Numbered from the stretch's first letter, positions 8,981-18,116 are shown. The stretch is DNA of 22,606 nucleotides from Chara braunii (GCA_003427395.1 BFEA01000341.1:1553936-1576541), one strand, 5' to 3'. Made by a program: numbers and translations. The notes: generated from the sequence alone by a model not told the origin.

Positions 8981-9541
8981 AAGCTTCTCTGGTTTTGCGG
9001 GGTCCGACCGCCTGCCGTTTTTTGTCGCTAATATAGCCTAATATCTTAATAGAGGACATCACCCACCTACTTTTGGTTTCACTGACCGAGAGATGTACAT
9101 CTTCTAACTTCATTAACACCTTCTTAATGTCCTCAGCATGGCTCGTGAGGAACTTCCTCACTCCGGGTCTCAGCTTAGTCTCATATTTTTCGTACGGCCC
9201 CTTGATAGGGAAGTCATTTAAGACAACCTCCACTAAATTGGGTATAAGTTCCCCAACACCGGGACCATCGCTCTTTGAAAGACTGTTACAGCATTAGTCC
9301 ATCTCATCGGCATCACTATCATCTGGATTAGTCATAAGGGTGTGTGCACCGCGGTCAGGTCCTGATTTTTATAATCAAGTGGAATCTCATCGTACCCTGA
9401 GAAAATATCGCAGACTCAGTAAATAGGTTATCTCGCATACCCTTCGACCAGGAGGTCCGGATTTGGGATGGACCCTACATCTCTGACTGTAACTTTATTT
9501 GTTTTCTGCAGATCCTGTATCCAGCATAGCTTCCCGTTCGA
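8943..9541 (-). pseudogene. Element B reverse transcriptase
   Basis: The minus-strand peptide begins IRKSNGKLCWIQDLQKTNKV, then VGSIPNPDLLVEGYA, VCDIFSGYDEIPLDYKNQ (motif A, catalytic Asp kept), LTAVHTPL, and VMPMRWTNAVTVFQRAMV (motif B region). A one-base frame shift near 9240 leads to VVLNDFPIKGP, where the acidic pair expected at motif C reads Asn-Asp. Then come PGVRKFLTSHAEDIKKVL, LEDVHLSVSETKSRW and IKILGYISDKK (RT palm end). Stops lie after EGYAR, PIY and HTPL. With a lost Asp, a frameshift and stops, the enzyme cannot be active. The sequence flavour indicates a different lineage from chromovirus A. Confidence 0.85.
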
Positions 9542-9704
9542 CTTCCTTATGAAGAATCATTTCTTCGCACTTCCACCCTGCGTTGTTCCATGGCACATGC
9601 AGGAGCGTGTAGATTCTTGCTGGTTTTGCATATCGCGGATCTATTTGCCCCCTCTCTGCGTCGCAAAATGCCACGGCCTTATGGCAAGCTCTTGGTGTCT
9701 CAAT
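9541..9704 (-). pseudogene. Element B pre-RT linker (DPRYA segment)
   Basis: An open minus-strand stretch reads PRACHKAVAFCDAERGQIDP, RYAKPARIYTLLHVPWNNAG and WKCEEMILHKEVE. The order FxDxERGxIDPRYAxPxRIxTxxHxPW is familiar as the segment just before the RT in one branch of Ty3/gypsy polyproteins. It then changes frame into the RT at about 9541. No stop occurs within it, so it is among the better preserved parts of element B. Confidence 0.7.
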
Positions 9705-10188
9705 TATCAGCTCTCTCTCTCCTCGTTTGTTATATTCTCATCGCCTATGTCCATCTCTTTCAACCTTTGGTGAGTAATTTTTTACCCTTCAATGACCTTT
9801 CGTTCCCTGATCATCTATGTTATCTTCTTTTCGGTGATCCCTATTTGTCCAGTTCTATCATGATTAACTGCAGCTGGTTTAACTTTTTGAGCTACAGTTT
9901 TGTGTTTCTTTCCCCCGCCGTGTAGGAGAATTCCTCCAAAAAAGAAAGGTTTATGTATCCTCCAAACTCCTCGTTATCGCTTTCCTTTGGGTAGGCGATT
10001 CCGTCTACCACGTATTTGCCCTCTAAGTCTTCAATCTCCGTTTTTTCCCCTTTTATTTTAGGGGGCTCCAAGATAAGTTATTTATGTATCATCTGACAAC
10101 TTCATGTCATTAGCTGACCCTTTTCTGAAGGGAAATCTTGTGTTGTTTGTCGAACTCGTTCACGGTCTCCAAGGTGACTATGTTGCCC
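9705..10188 (-). pseudogene. Element B region between gag and RT (protease region), badly decayed
   Basis: Between the gag tail and the RT linker, the minus strand shows NIVTLETVNEFDKQHKISLQ near 10170-10110, then IEDLEGKYVVDGIAYPKESD and FGGYINLSFLEEFSYTAGER at about 10040-9905, and scattered fragments to 9705. Stops and frame changes are frequent. The position is where an aspartic protease is expected, but I cannot see a DTG/DSG motif, so the protease is either lost or lies in a part too decayed to recognise. Confidence 0.55.
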
Positions 10189-10570
10189 TCAGGCCCGTCT
10201 ATAATAACAGTCTGACTTCTTAGGTCCTTGACGCTGACGTGGCAGACTCCTTAGAGTTGTTGTTTGCATTCCAGGGGTGACATGTGGCATACATAACATG
10301 TTGTTGTGGGAGAAGTATTGATTGTGCCCTTGTGTGTTGGCAGACGGTACGACTTCACGATTTGATGTAGTGTCACGTGTTGGCCTTGTAATTGGTTGCG
10401 TTGTTTCTGCAGATGGTACAATCATAGAGGAAGGAAGCTAACAATTGATTGTAGTTGTTGTGTTGGTGGACCTACTCCCCTGTTGGTTGTTCTCTTGTTG
10501 TTGTGCATACTCATAAGTGTGTTGTTGTCCTGATCATACTGGTCGTGGTTGTTGTACCTGTACACTTGTT
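10189..10570 (-). pseudogene. Element B gag C-terminal part, Gln/Asn/Thr-rich
   Basis: One minus-strand frame reads VQVQQPRPV, stop, SGQQHTYEYAQQQENNQQGS, TNTTTTINC, stop, LPSSMIVPSAETTQPITRPT, then HNQYFSHNNMLCMPHVTPGM and LPRQRQGPKKSDCYYRRA. Low-complexity Gln/Asn/Thr sequence followed by a basic patch and a Cys is typical of the end of gag just before a zinc knuckle, but only one Cys is visible and the frame breaks there. Assignment rests on position relative to the pol remnants. The upstream limit at 10570 coincides with the start of a tandem repeat. Confidence 0.5.
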
Positions 10571-10670
10571 ATAGGACATTATCACACATAGAACCGACAA
10601 CAAAGTTAAATTATAGAATCAAAGGACATGATCACACTTAAAACCGACAACAAAGTTAGATTAGATAATC
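10571..10670. repeat. Two 50-bp tandem repeats between elements A and B
   Basis: ATAGGACATTATCACACATA at 10571 and AAAGGACATGATCACACTTA at 10621 start two 50-bp units that both continue ACCGACAACAAAGTTA and end near ATAATC or AGAATC. They lie between the two divergently oriented retroelements and belong recognisably to neither. Confidence 0.85.
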
Positions 10671-10878
10671 AACTGAGAACCTCTTTCTTTTTATCTGCCT
10701 CAATTATTTCCTGCTGTAGGAATTGCATGTATCGTGGAATTTATTTTTGTCTTGTAATTATATTAATTATGCGGTATTTACACGCTGGGGAAAATGACTT
10801 ACCTTTGAAAATGCATGCGTGTCTCTATTCTCACACGTTTCATACCTCTTTTTTTCTTTCCAATCCCTCTCATTGTCT
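10671..10878. other. AT-rich spacer upstream of chromovirus A gag; no gene seen
   Basis: This is where a 5' LTR end, primer-binding site and leader would be expected. I see no sequence matching the 3' side of the element and no clear TGGTATCAGAGC-like primer-binding site. A pyrimidine-rich run at 10845-10870 precedes the first Met of gag. Confidence 0.4.
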
Positions 10879-11364
10879 ATGCCGATGAAGAAGGGGGGGA
10901 ACTTCAAACCCGTAGTCAAATTGATGCGAGAAGACAGATTTTGCTCGGTCTTCTTCATTAGCTTCTCGAAGAGGTACACGACGTCGGTTCAGAAGCTACG
11001 GCTGGTTCACGGACAATTCAATTTGCGTGCTGCAAAAGGAGAACTGAAAGCCGCAGAAACAACCGTTCAGATGATTGAAACCGGTAAAAAAGTTGAGGAC
11101 CTCATAAAGAAAGGGCGAATGACCCTTGACCGGTATGTTGCTAAGAATTTGGAAAAGATGGATAGGGAAAGAAAGGAAATAAAAGAAGAGAAAAAAAAAG
11201 AAAGAGAGGAAACAAAGGAACCACAATTGTCTGTAGAGATGATGGAGGAAAATGTTAGGCAATTAGAAAATACGTCGAGAGAAGAAAGAAGAAAAATTGA
11301 GGAATTCCGAAGACAGCAAGAAGCTCAAGAAGAAGAAGAAAGAATAATGGATGAATTAAGGTAG
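10879..11364 (+). pseudogene. Chromovirus A2 gag N-terminal region, Lys/Glu-rich coiled coil
   Basis: The ORF is open from 10819, but the Met at 10879 (MPMKKGGNFKP) is the more plausible start because the preceding codons come from pyrimidine-rich spacer. About 160 residues: a basic N-terminus, LRLVHGQFNLRAAKGELKAA near residue 45, then a long Lys/Glu-rich helix (residues about 85-160; RKEIKEEKKKEREETKE, REERRKIEEFRRQQEAQEEE) likely to form a coiled coil. A TAG ends the frame at 11364, and readable sequence continues after it (RFHYEEAGNEFCIHF). It sits directly before the gag capsid-like region; function as an assembly domain is inferred from position only. Confidence 0.6.
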
Positions 11365-11419
11365 AGGTTTCACTACGAAGAAGCAGGCAACGAGTTTTGC
11401 ATCCATTTTATAATCTATT

Positions 11420-12226
11420 ATGGTCTACCTTGTTCATCTTGAGAAGAAAATAGGTAGCAACACTGCCTTATCAAAGACAGCGACCAAACTCTTGAAAGGG
11501 AAAGATAAGGTAGGGATTGAGGAGGAGACTAGCGGGGAGATAGTCAAGAAGGAACCCCAAGAAAAGTTAATGAAGAATGCAATGAAGCGAGTCAGGCCGG
11601 GGTAACCCGAACAGTCCAAAAAGGAATCCGAGAAACTGGCAGAAAATAAAGAAGAATCCACCAAAAAGGAAGAAAAATCGTCCAAAGAAGAAGTAAAACC
11701 GAAGAAAAAGGAAAAGGTAAAGATGAAGTTGTCGTTTACATATAATGATAAGAAAGATGAAAACTTATTATTATGGATTGCAGAGATCCAAACTTATTGC
11801 AGCACCGCTCCAATCGAACCTGAGAGTCATGTGGCCTTCTCGACGTCATGTCTAGGGGGAGTGGCCAAGGAGTGGGTGTTGTCGAAAGCCAATGTTGTTG
11901 GCTTTGAAGATATTGGTGAGTGGGCTAAGACCCTCATGTTGACACGATTTCTCCAAAAGATTAAGGAGAGATTTCTTCTCAAAACGACGACCGACAAGGC
12001 TTTTAATGAACTCACCACAATAGGGCAAAAGCGTTGGTCTTCAGTTGATACGTTGTCCCGTGAGGTTGATCGTCTTTTGCAGGTACCTGGACTGAACTTG
12101 CAGGATAACCAGGTCCTATACATCTACTCACGTGCCTTGCGCAAGCCAATTCACGGACAGCTCGTGGCCGAAGCTAAGTCTAGTAAGTATAACTATCGGC
12201 AATTTCTCAATCTCGCTCTCCAATGA
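11420..12226 (+). pseudogene. Chromovirus A2 gag capsid-like domain
   Basis: One frame from 11420 runs to 12226 with a single TAA at 11603-11605. The first part is Lys/Glu-rich. From about 11723 the sequence MKLSFTYNDKKDENLLLWIA, then CLGGVAKEWVLSKANVVGFE, FLQKIKERFLLKTTTDKAFN, ELTTIGQ, VDTLSREVDRLLQVPGL and IYSRALRKPIHGQLVAEAK match the usual pattern of a retrotransposon gag: Trp, then RF, a helix with L..L.Q, V..L..E..RL and a final GL/AL..P. Such proteins build the virus-like particle. The frame ends at TGA 12224-12226, after which the reading continues in another frame. Confidence 0.8.
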
Positions 12227-12910
12227 GAGCAAACGACCACAAAGGTAAAGGGTTCCTATGCCTCGGTAGTAAAATCTGGACCGGTTGGTAGGTATGGCAA
12301 GCGAGTCCTTTGGCGGCAAAAGCACACAGGATTACATGCTTGTCGTGTTCGATGACGAGACTATAGAAAAGTTACCCATCGATGAGCCCGAGGGAGGAAT
12401 AGCTAATGGCGGCAGTGAGTCTGGGAAGGGTGACGTCACTGCCGTAATGGACAACAAGGGAGGCCAAAGTCGGTGGAAGAGGAATAAGAGGTCACGCTCG
12501 TTTCCCGAGCATCCTGGCATTGCGTTCAGGAAGCCCTGAGAAAAAATGGGTATGACTCGTGAGGAATGATAATCCAATATGGACAACCGTCAATGCCTCA
12601 AGTGTGGCACCGTGGATCATGTGATAGCATGGTGCCCGTTGATTCGAAACCCAAAAACGAGCAGACAATAGGAGTAGCATTTGCTCCTACCGAGTCGAAG
12701 GGTTTAGACAAAGATAACGTTAAGGCGCCGATAACCCCTTCTAACCCCTCAACTCTCAAGGAAGAGGATGACTTTTCTTCAACCCATCGTCCAGAGCACC
12801 CTGACATTGTTCTTTGCTTTGTGTCACTGGATGATTCCCTTGACGAACTCGGTAATGAACTCATAGCACTTCGTAGTTCGTGGGCTAAGAAATATAAGTC
12901 TAAGGGTTAG
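12227..12910 (+). pseudogene. Chromovirus A2 gag C-terminus with CCHC zinc knuckle, and gag-protease linker
   Basis: A frame open from 12285 to 12539 gives an acidic/Gly-rich stretch and a basic patch (RWKRNKRSRS). After two stops, the same frame carries a zinc knuckle at 12594-12635: C at 12594, C at 12603, H at 12618, C at 12633, spacing CX2CX4HX4C, which binds nucleic acid in gag. The frame must shift right after the knuckle to read VPVDSKPKNEQTIGVAFAPT to 12910 (ends KKYKSKG, stop). The sister copy A1 starts at 631, inside this knuckle. The linker is rich in Ser/Pro/Thr/Asp and has no recognised domain. Confidence 0.75.
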
Positions 12911-13480
12911 TTAATGATCGCGGATATTGCAATTGCGCACACGCAAGAAGGTGCACTATTACATCTAGGATCAATGCGGTCTTACATCTCAGAGAAGGCA
13001 ATTCGCAAATTGCATCTGGTAATGAAAGTAAATGATTTACCTCGACCTATCACGTGCTGCCTGACAAGAGCACGATCATTGTCTCTCAATACGTCGATTG
13101 TGTCAAATGTTATTTCAGGACAAAGGAAGAAAATAATATCCTATATGAGATATTTTTCCTAATTGAGAAGAGCCTGCCATTTTACATGATTTTGGGAATG
13201 GATTGGCATGAGAAAACCGACCCAGAAGTCAGGTTCAAAGAAAAAATTGTAAAGCTAAAGGACGAGAAGTCCAAAATGCAAACGGCTAAGTTATACCATA
13301 GATTTGGCTCTAACTCAACCTTGTCTTTCTATATTATGAGTCACCCAGCCTTCCGATCGATGGTTTACGAAAATAAGTTGGACCAGGATGTGATGATGGT
13401 ACTCGTGAAACGAGTAGGTGAGTTTTTCTCATCCTATCCTCTTTCTATTGAAAAAAAAAATCGACAAATATAAGGATTCG
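12911..13480 (+). pseudogene. Chromovirus A2 aspartic protease, catalytic residue lost
   Basis: The reading ALLHLGSMRSYISEKAIRKL followed by VNDLPRPIT, a frame change near 13060, then YVDCVKCYFRTKEENNILYE, FFLIEKSLPFYMILGMDWHE and DPEVRFKEKIVKLKDEKSK matches a retroviral-type protease. Both the flap-side strand and the ILGMDWLxxxxPxVxW-type C-terminal signature are clear. The catalytic triplet expected before GSMRSYIS reads HLG here and HPG in A1 instead of a D-S/T-G form, so both copies lost the Asp before or soon after they separated. The A-rich run at 13450-13459 causes the frame change into the RT N-terminal part. Confidence 0.75.
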
Positions 13481-14610
13481 CAGACTGAGCCGACGGGAAT
13501 TACTGAGCGTGCTATTAAGCACACGATTGAGATAATTTCCGGAAGCAAGATTTCCAAGGATTCCATCTACCGAATGTCTCCCAGGGAACTTGAGGAACTG
13601 CGGAAAGAGCTGCAAGAACTTACTGACAAGGGATGTATTCACCCTAGCTCATCTCTTTATGGTGCTCCTGTCTTATTCGTGCCCGAAAAAAGGAAGATGA
13701 ACTCCGACTATGGATTGACTATAGAGGGTTGAATTCCATCACTGTGAAAAACAAGGAACCATTTCCGCGCATTTTACAACTTGTTGGACCAGTTGTAAGA
13801 CTGCTGGTACTTTAGTAAGATTGATCTTAAGTCAGAGTACCACCAGATCGAGATGGCTCCTGAGGATCAACACAAGATGAATTTCTGAACAATTCGTAGT
13901 TTGGATTGACTAATGCACCTGCGACCTTTCAAAGGTCAATGAATGAAGTATTTCGTCAATGGTTGGACTGGTTCGTAGTAGTCTATCTCGATGACATTCT
14001 AGTGTATAGCAAGACACTAGAAGACCACGAGAAACATCTACAAATGGTTTTGCAGAAATTGCGCGAGGACAACTTTAAACTGTACCTGAAGAAGTCTGAG
14101 TTTGGTAAGCCTGAAGTCTTATACTTANGTCATATAGTGAACAAAGAAGGACTAAGGCCTGAAGAAAATAAAATTACAACAATCCGAGACTGACCCCAAC
14201 CTAAAACTATAACTGAGTTGAGATCTAGACACTAGAAGACCACGAGAAACATCTACGAATGATTTTGCAGAAGCTGCGTGATGCTAACTTTAATGTGAAC
14301 CCGAAGAATTATGAGTTTGCTAAGCCTTAAGTCTTGTACTTAGGTCATATAGTGAACGAAGAAGGACTAAGACCTGAAGAAAATAAGATTACATCAATCC
14401 GAGACTGACCCCAACCTAAGACTATAAATGAGTTGAAATCTTTTCTAGGACTTGCTAGTTATTATCGAAAGTTCGTCAGAAACTTCTCTTTGATAGTTGC
14501 TCCTATGAAAAGACTTCTGAAAAAGGAAAAACCTTGGTTGTAGGACAAAAATTGTGAGTCATCATTTAGTTGAAGTATGCTCTGACTCACTACCCTGTCT
14601 TAAAGATTGC
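13481..14610 (+). pseudogene. Chromovirus A2 reverse transcriptase with internal duplication
   Basis: [40 protein letters not shown] and [18 protein letters not shown] form the standard Ty3/gypsy RT entry. [11 protein letters not shown] and KIDLKSEYHQIEMAPEDQHK follow in a broken frame. Compared with A1, about 17 bases near 13891 and 8 bases near 13900 are deleted, removing most of the LPFG-type motif. Then come FGLTNAPATFQRSMNEVFRQ-like sequence and VVYLDDILVYSK with the catalytic Asp pair intact. Units of 215 bp are duplicated in tandem (from about 14012), which shifts the frame. [20 protein letters not shown] marks the connection domain near 14440-14500. Stops include several TGA/TAG at usual Trp positions. 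Confidence 0.85.
14128..14128. other. Ambiguous base (N), same place as the N at 2155
   Basis: Context CTTANGTCAT, identical to A1. It lies inside the 483-bp tract that is identical between the two copies. Confidence 0.95.
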
Positions 14611-14975
14611 TCACTCTTCATCGTCACTACTGACGCAAGTCAGTATGGGATTGGGGTTGTGTTACAGCAGGACGACGGTAAGGGATATAGACCAATAGAG
14701 TTTATGTCCAAGTGACTTTCGTCAGAAAAAAATGGTCAACTCCACCTATGAAAGAGAACTGTGTCTTGGTCTCTACACTAGACACGTGGAAATACTACTT
14801 ATTAGGGAGACACTTCACTGTCTATTTGGATGATTCCACTCAGAAATTGATTAAGATATAGACAAGAATCTCTGACAAGCGGATAAGATTGTCGTTTTTT
14901 ATTGATACCTTTGATTTCGAGTTAAAAACAATCAAAGGAAAGTCTAACGTTGTTACGGATGCTGTTCCATGCGCG
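14611..14975 (+). pseudogene. Chromovirus A2 RNase H
   Basis: VTTDASQYGIGVVLQQDDGK and GYRPIEFMSK open the domain with the first catalytic Asp. After a stop and frame change, STYERELC supplies the Glu, and KYYLLGRHFTVYLDDSTQKL (second Asp region), RISDKRIRLSFFIDTFDFEL and KGKSNVVTDAV complete it. The last motif corresponds to the GKxNxVADALSR end common to the family. At least two in-frame stops and two frame changes prevent translation. Confidence 0.8.
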
Positions 14976-15117
14976 CAAATTTCTTTGGAACCATTGTCTC
15001 CTATCTCGATATTAAGAATGAACTGAAGGAACAAATGCGTAAGGGTTATGAGAGTGATCATATTTGGAGTCCTATCATTGATTCATTGACACCTTACGAA
15101 AAAACCCTGAATTATTC

Positions 15118-15783
15118 CCAGAGTATCGAATGACTGATGGCTTATTCTTCTATGTAGATAAAACCGAAGAACGATTATGTATTCCTCACCAAGAACAAAT
15201 CAAGAGTTTAATTATTGGGGAATGTCATGATGATGAGGGTTACTTTGGTTTTAAGAAGACGTATGTCGATGTCTGAGAACATTTTGAATGGAAAGGAATA
15301 AAAGAGGATGTACGAACGTATGTACGGACTTGGCTTATATGTCAGAGGAACAAACCCTCTCATGAGAATCTGTTGGGACTACTGAGACCACTGCCTATGC
15401 CAAGTGAGTCACGTGAGTTCATCTCTATAAACTTCATGAGTCTTACTAAGATTCGAAATGACAACAGTCGGGTAACGGTCATTACAGATAGATTCTCAAA
15501 GTATACTATGTTCATTCCTTTGCCTGCCGAAACCTGAACTGAACTGGTCATCCAAAAATTCCAGATGCGATGGGTTTCTGAGTATGGATTTCTGAAAATC
15601 ATCGTCTCTCACAGGAATGTTCGGTTCACTAGTCTACAATGGCAGAAGTTTATGGAAGTCTATGGCACCAAGTTAACCATGTCGTCAGGAAGACGCCCTG
15701 AAACGAATGGCCAAACTGAACAAATGAATTATCTGTGCCAACAACTCCTACGCATGTATGTCCGACCCGATCAAATAGATTGA
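15118..15783 (+). pseudogene. Chromovirus A2 integrase, catalytic core broken
   Basis: From 15118: YRMTDGLFFYVDKTEERLCI and IIGECHDDEGYFGFKKTY (zinc domain; the second His of the HHCC set is Tyr), a stop, EDVRTYVRTWLICQRNK (one of two Cys replaced by Trp), LLGLLRPLPMPS, then the core. At the first catalytic position the core reads FISINFM (Asn for Asp); it continues with VTVITDRFSKYTMFIPLPAE, a stop, IIVSHRNVRFTS (His for the second Asp) and PETNGQTEQMN, where the Glu is kept. Two of three DDE residues are therefore gone. The frame ends at 15783 in a TGA where Trp is usual. Confidence 0.85.
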
Positions 15784-15784
15784 G

Positions 15785-16612
15785 ATGAGAATAAAAAAAA
15801 ATAACAACAGTATACATACTGTTACAGGTAGGACGCTTAACGCACTACATAAAAGTTGGAAGCCTCGACGTCCCATTAATGCTTTAACTCGAGACCAAAT
15901 TCAGAGGTTATCCCCAGAAATCCGTGAATTTGCAGTTTTGTATGAAGAAGACATTAAAAGGGTAAAATAACATATACAGAAATCCCAACTTCAGATGATT
16001 GAGCAGACCAACAAACATCGACGACCATCGCAATTTCAAGAAGGAAATCTGGTGTGGGTGAAATCTAAAGAATTTGTCTGGGACGAAAACGTGTCAAAAA
16101 AATTGTTGTCCGTCTACTATGGTACCTGAGAAGTTATCAAGGTGATTGGGGATGCAGATGGACCTTCCTATAGAATAGATGTTCCCCCACACCTAACGAC
16201 CTATCCTGTTTTTCATGCGTCTAAACTACTACCATATGTAGAAGGAAATAATTTTCCTAACAAGCCATCTATGTTTTCATCCTCCATGGATGGAGAATAC
16301 GAAGTTGAGAAAATTCTAGAATATGACTATTTTTCTACAGGTGGCAGAGGAAGACCACAAAAGCAGTGTAAGGTAAACTTCAAGTCTCAACCTCCGTCTG
16401 AAGCCAGATGGTTTAGTAAGAAGGAACTCTTACCTATTTCTCCTGATATTGTTGCTGCATACAAACGTGGGTTAGCAAAGATTAATATATTTGTTGCGAT
16501 GGAACTCGAAAATTGGGCCGACAGGAATACAATAACCCATGCAGTATGCCTCGTGGAAAGTCTGAGGGCCTTGACAGGCCGCAGTGAGACCCAGGTCGAA
16601 AGGGGAAAATAA
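15785..16612 (+). pseudogene. Chromovirus A2 integrase C-terminus: GPY/F domain and chromodomain
   Basis: After 15785, TVTGRTLNALHKSW and FAVLYEEDIKRVK (integrase tail) lead to FQEGNLVWVKSKEF, KLLSVYYGT, a stop at the Trp/Tyr position, EVIKVIGDADGPSYRIDVPP and HLTTYPVFHASKLLPYVEG, the GPY/F region. The last frame, 16142-16612, is open for 156 codons. Residues 52-109 (16295-16468) read EYEVEKILEYDYF, GRGRPQKQCKVNFKSQPPSE and ARWFSKKELLPISPDIVAAY, a chromodomain with its YEVE start, a VNF in place of the usual VKW and a final helix. Chromodomains bind methylated histone tails and guide integration. The 45-residue tail after it has no known domain. Confidence 0.85.
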
Positions 16613-16998
16613 CCCCACGTAGAAACTCAAGGCCTGGGCGAGTGACAGTTAACTAAAGTAAATTCTCGGACCCCAACAGTCAAAGTCAAAATGTACCCAG
16701 CCCAGGTCGCCGGTGATTGGGAAATCTGTAACTGAACATGATTCAGGCCCTCAACTATGAGTCAATCTGTATGACTGTGGGAAAGAGACATGAGGCCCGA
16801 CAACCTCGTTAAACATAACTTAAGGCTTGGTCTCCAGGAGGTCGACATTCAGTCTTGCTATGCTGCTTTGACGTTGACTTGACTCTAGTTGGACACTGGC
16901 ATTGACGTTGGCTCGACGCTGGTTCTGCGTAGGCATTATGAACGACGAAGCAGGACTGTGACAGAATGTTGACACTTTCTGTTTGCTCCGATATTGTT
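16613..16998. other. 3' flank of chromovirus A2; no gene seen
   Basis: Directly follows the stop of the chromodomain frame. It probably contains the 3' untranslated part or the start of a 3' LTR, but no second LTR is available for comparison. The stretch 16850-16930 has several GTTGACTTGAC/GTTGGCTCGAC-like steps, weakly repetitive. Confidence 0.4.
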
Positions 16999-17275
16999 GA
17001 TGTAGTGTTGCCACCTGTCTACCTTGTTGATGTGGTGTTTGTCGCCTGTCTACACTGCAGATGTGGCGTATGCCACGTGTCTACATTGTTGATGTGACGC
17101 ATGCCACGTGTCAACATTGCTGATGTGGCGCATGCCACGTGTCTACATTGCTGATGTGGCACATGCCACTTGTCTACATTATTGATGTGGCGCTGTCACC
17201 TGTCTTCATTGTTGGTGAGACGAATGTCACCTATTTTTTTTGCTGACGTGGCACTGACCACGATGTCTACATGAG
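16999..17275. repeat. ~31-bp tandem array with G-box motifs
   Basis: About nine units start GATGTGG or a variant and have the form GATGTGGCGCATGCCACGTG, then TCTACATTGCT. Three units carry a perfect GCCACGTGTC at 17072, 17103 and 17134, spaced exactly 31 bases. The outer units are more diverged and the array ends with TGCTGACGTGGCA near 17242. The unit also holds a GTGGC-N4-GCCAC dyad. CACGTG and TGACGTGGCA are known binding cores for plant bZIP and bHLH factors, so the array may act as an enhancer of the element; no transcription evidence is available here. Confidence 0.85.
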
Positions 17276-17928
17276 GTGACTGGTTGGGATAAGGAGGGAG
17301 ATTGTCAACCGAAAAGATTATTTAGCTTTGATTATTTAGCTTGGATTATTATGAAATTACTCTATATGCAGAGGACTAATGGGGTCGAAAAAACAAGAAT
17401 CGGAGGGAATGTGGTGAGGCTCGAATCTAAAGCGGGGCTTGATGTCGAGACGTTATCCCTTGAAGAGGATTACACCACTCCTCGATGCATTTCACAAGGG
17501 GCTCAAAAGTACCGGGCATGATAACTTATGTGGAATGGAATGAGAATCATAACTTGGCCGACGAACTTTGAACGAATGATTTATCTCATGAATGGTTAGT
17601 CTGAACTACCTAGGAGGTTTATTTTGAAAGACCCATCAGGGGATTAATCTTGACTTATTTTTGGATAAATGGATGTATCAATCGAATGGGTTTTTGTTTT
17701 GGAACTAGTCAGAGGGCTTCCGATACAATTATGAAAGACAAAATTTTGTTTTGAGTGACCGTCAGTAGGATGATGCTGGAATCATTCTGAAAAGATTCCT
17801 CGGAATTGAAGGATTCCAAGGGCTAGACGTTGATCCAAGTTTTGATAAGGCTTGTCAGAGGTACCGTTACACTGAACGATAAAAAAAAAGACAAAATTTG
17901 TTTCTCTACTCCCCTCCCTCACAACCTA

Positions 17929-17930
<2 letters not shown>
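17276..17930. other. AT-rich region after the G-box array; no gene recognised
   Basis: An open frame of 81 codons (17276-17521) has no recognisable domain. A short tandem GATTATTTAGCTT occurs twice near 17315-17345. GACAAAATTTTG at about 17739 and GACAAAATTTG at about 17890 are similar. This stretch could be LTR sequence of chromovirus A2, but the matching 5' copy is absent. Confidence 0.35.
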
Positions 17931-17988
<58 letters not shown>

Positions 17989-18008
17989 TACATATATATA
18001 TCTTTCTA

Positions 18009-18070
<62 letters not shown>

Positions 18071-18116
18071 TACATAAATATATCCTTCTATTTCATTCTC
18101 TCTCTCTCTCTCTCTC
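17931..18116. repeat. Compound (TC)n array with two ~29-bp interruptions
   Basis: Three TC tracts (about 17931-17986, 18014-18068, 18097-18116) are separated by two related interruptions, CTTACATATATATATC and CTTACATAAATATATCC, each continuing TTCTATYTCWTTC. The tract-plus-interruption unit was therefore itself duplicated (~82 bp). Confidence 0.9.

Larger units (their letters stand above)
10879..16612 (+). mobile_element. Chromovirus A2: Ty3/gypsy element with chromodomain, decayed
   Basis: The plus strand carries, in order: gag N-terminal coiled coil, gag capsid-like domain, CCHC zinc knuckle, protease, RT (with the same 215-bp duplication as A1), RNase H, integrase, and a GPY/F plus chromodomain tail. 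This order with a C-terminal chromodomain defines the chromovirus branch of Ty3/gypsy elements, whose chromodomain is known to steer integration. LTRs are not recognisable; a purine-rich stretch GAAAGGGGAAAA ends the last ORF (about 16598-16609) and could be the polypurine tract. Frameshifts, stops and lost catalytic residues make it inactive. A1 (631-2660) is its partial sister copy. Confidence 0.9.

Noticed and set aside
9468-9925. Plus-strand frames of 101-111 residues with hydrophobic stretches, resembling a membrane protein
   Set aside because: They lie opposite the minus-strand pre-RT and protease region of element B, which has recognisable motifs; the plus frames are shadows.
10671-17930. 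LTR pair around chromovirus A2
   Set aside because: I compared the flanks 10571-10878 and 16613-17930 by eye and found no long shared sequence; similar TGACGTGGCA motifs at 10232 and 17244 are too short to count.
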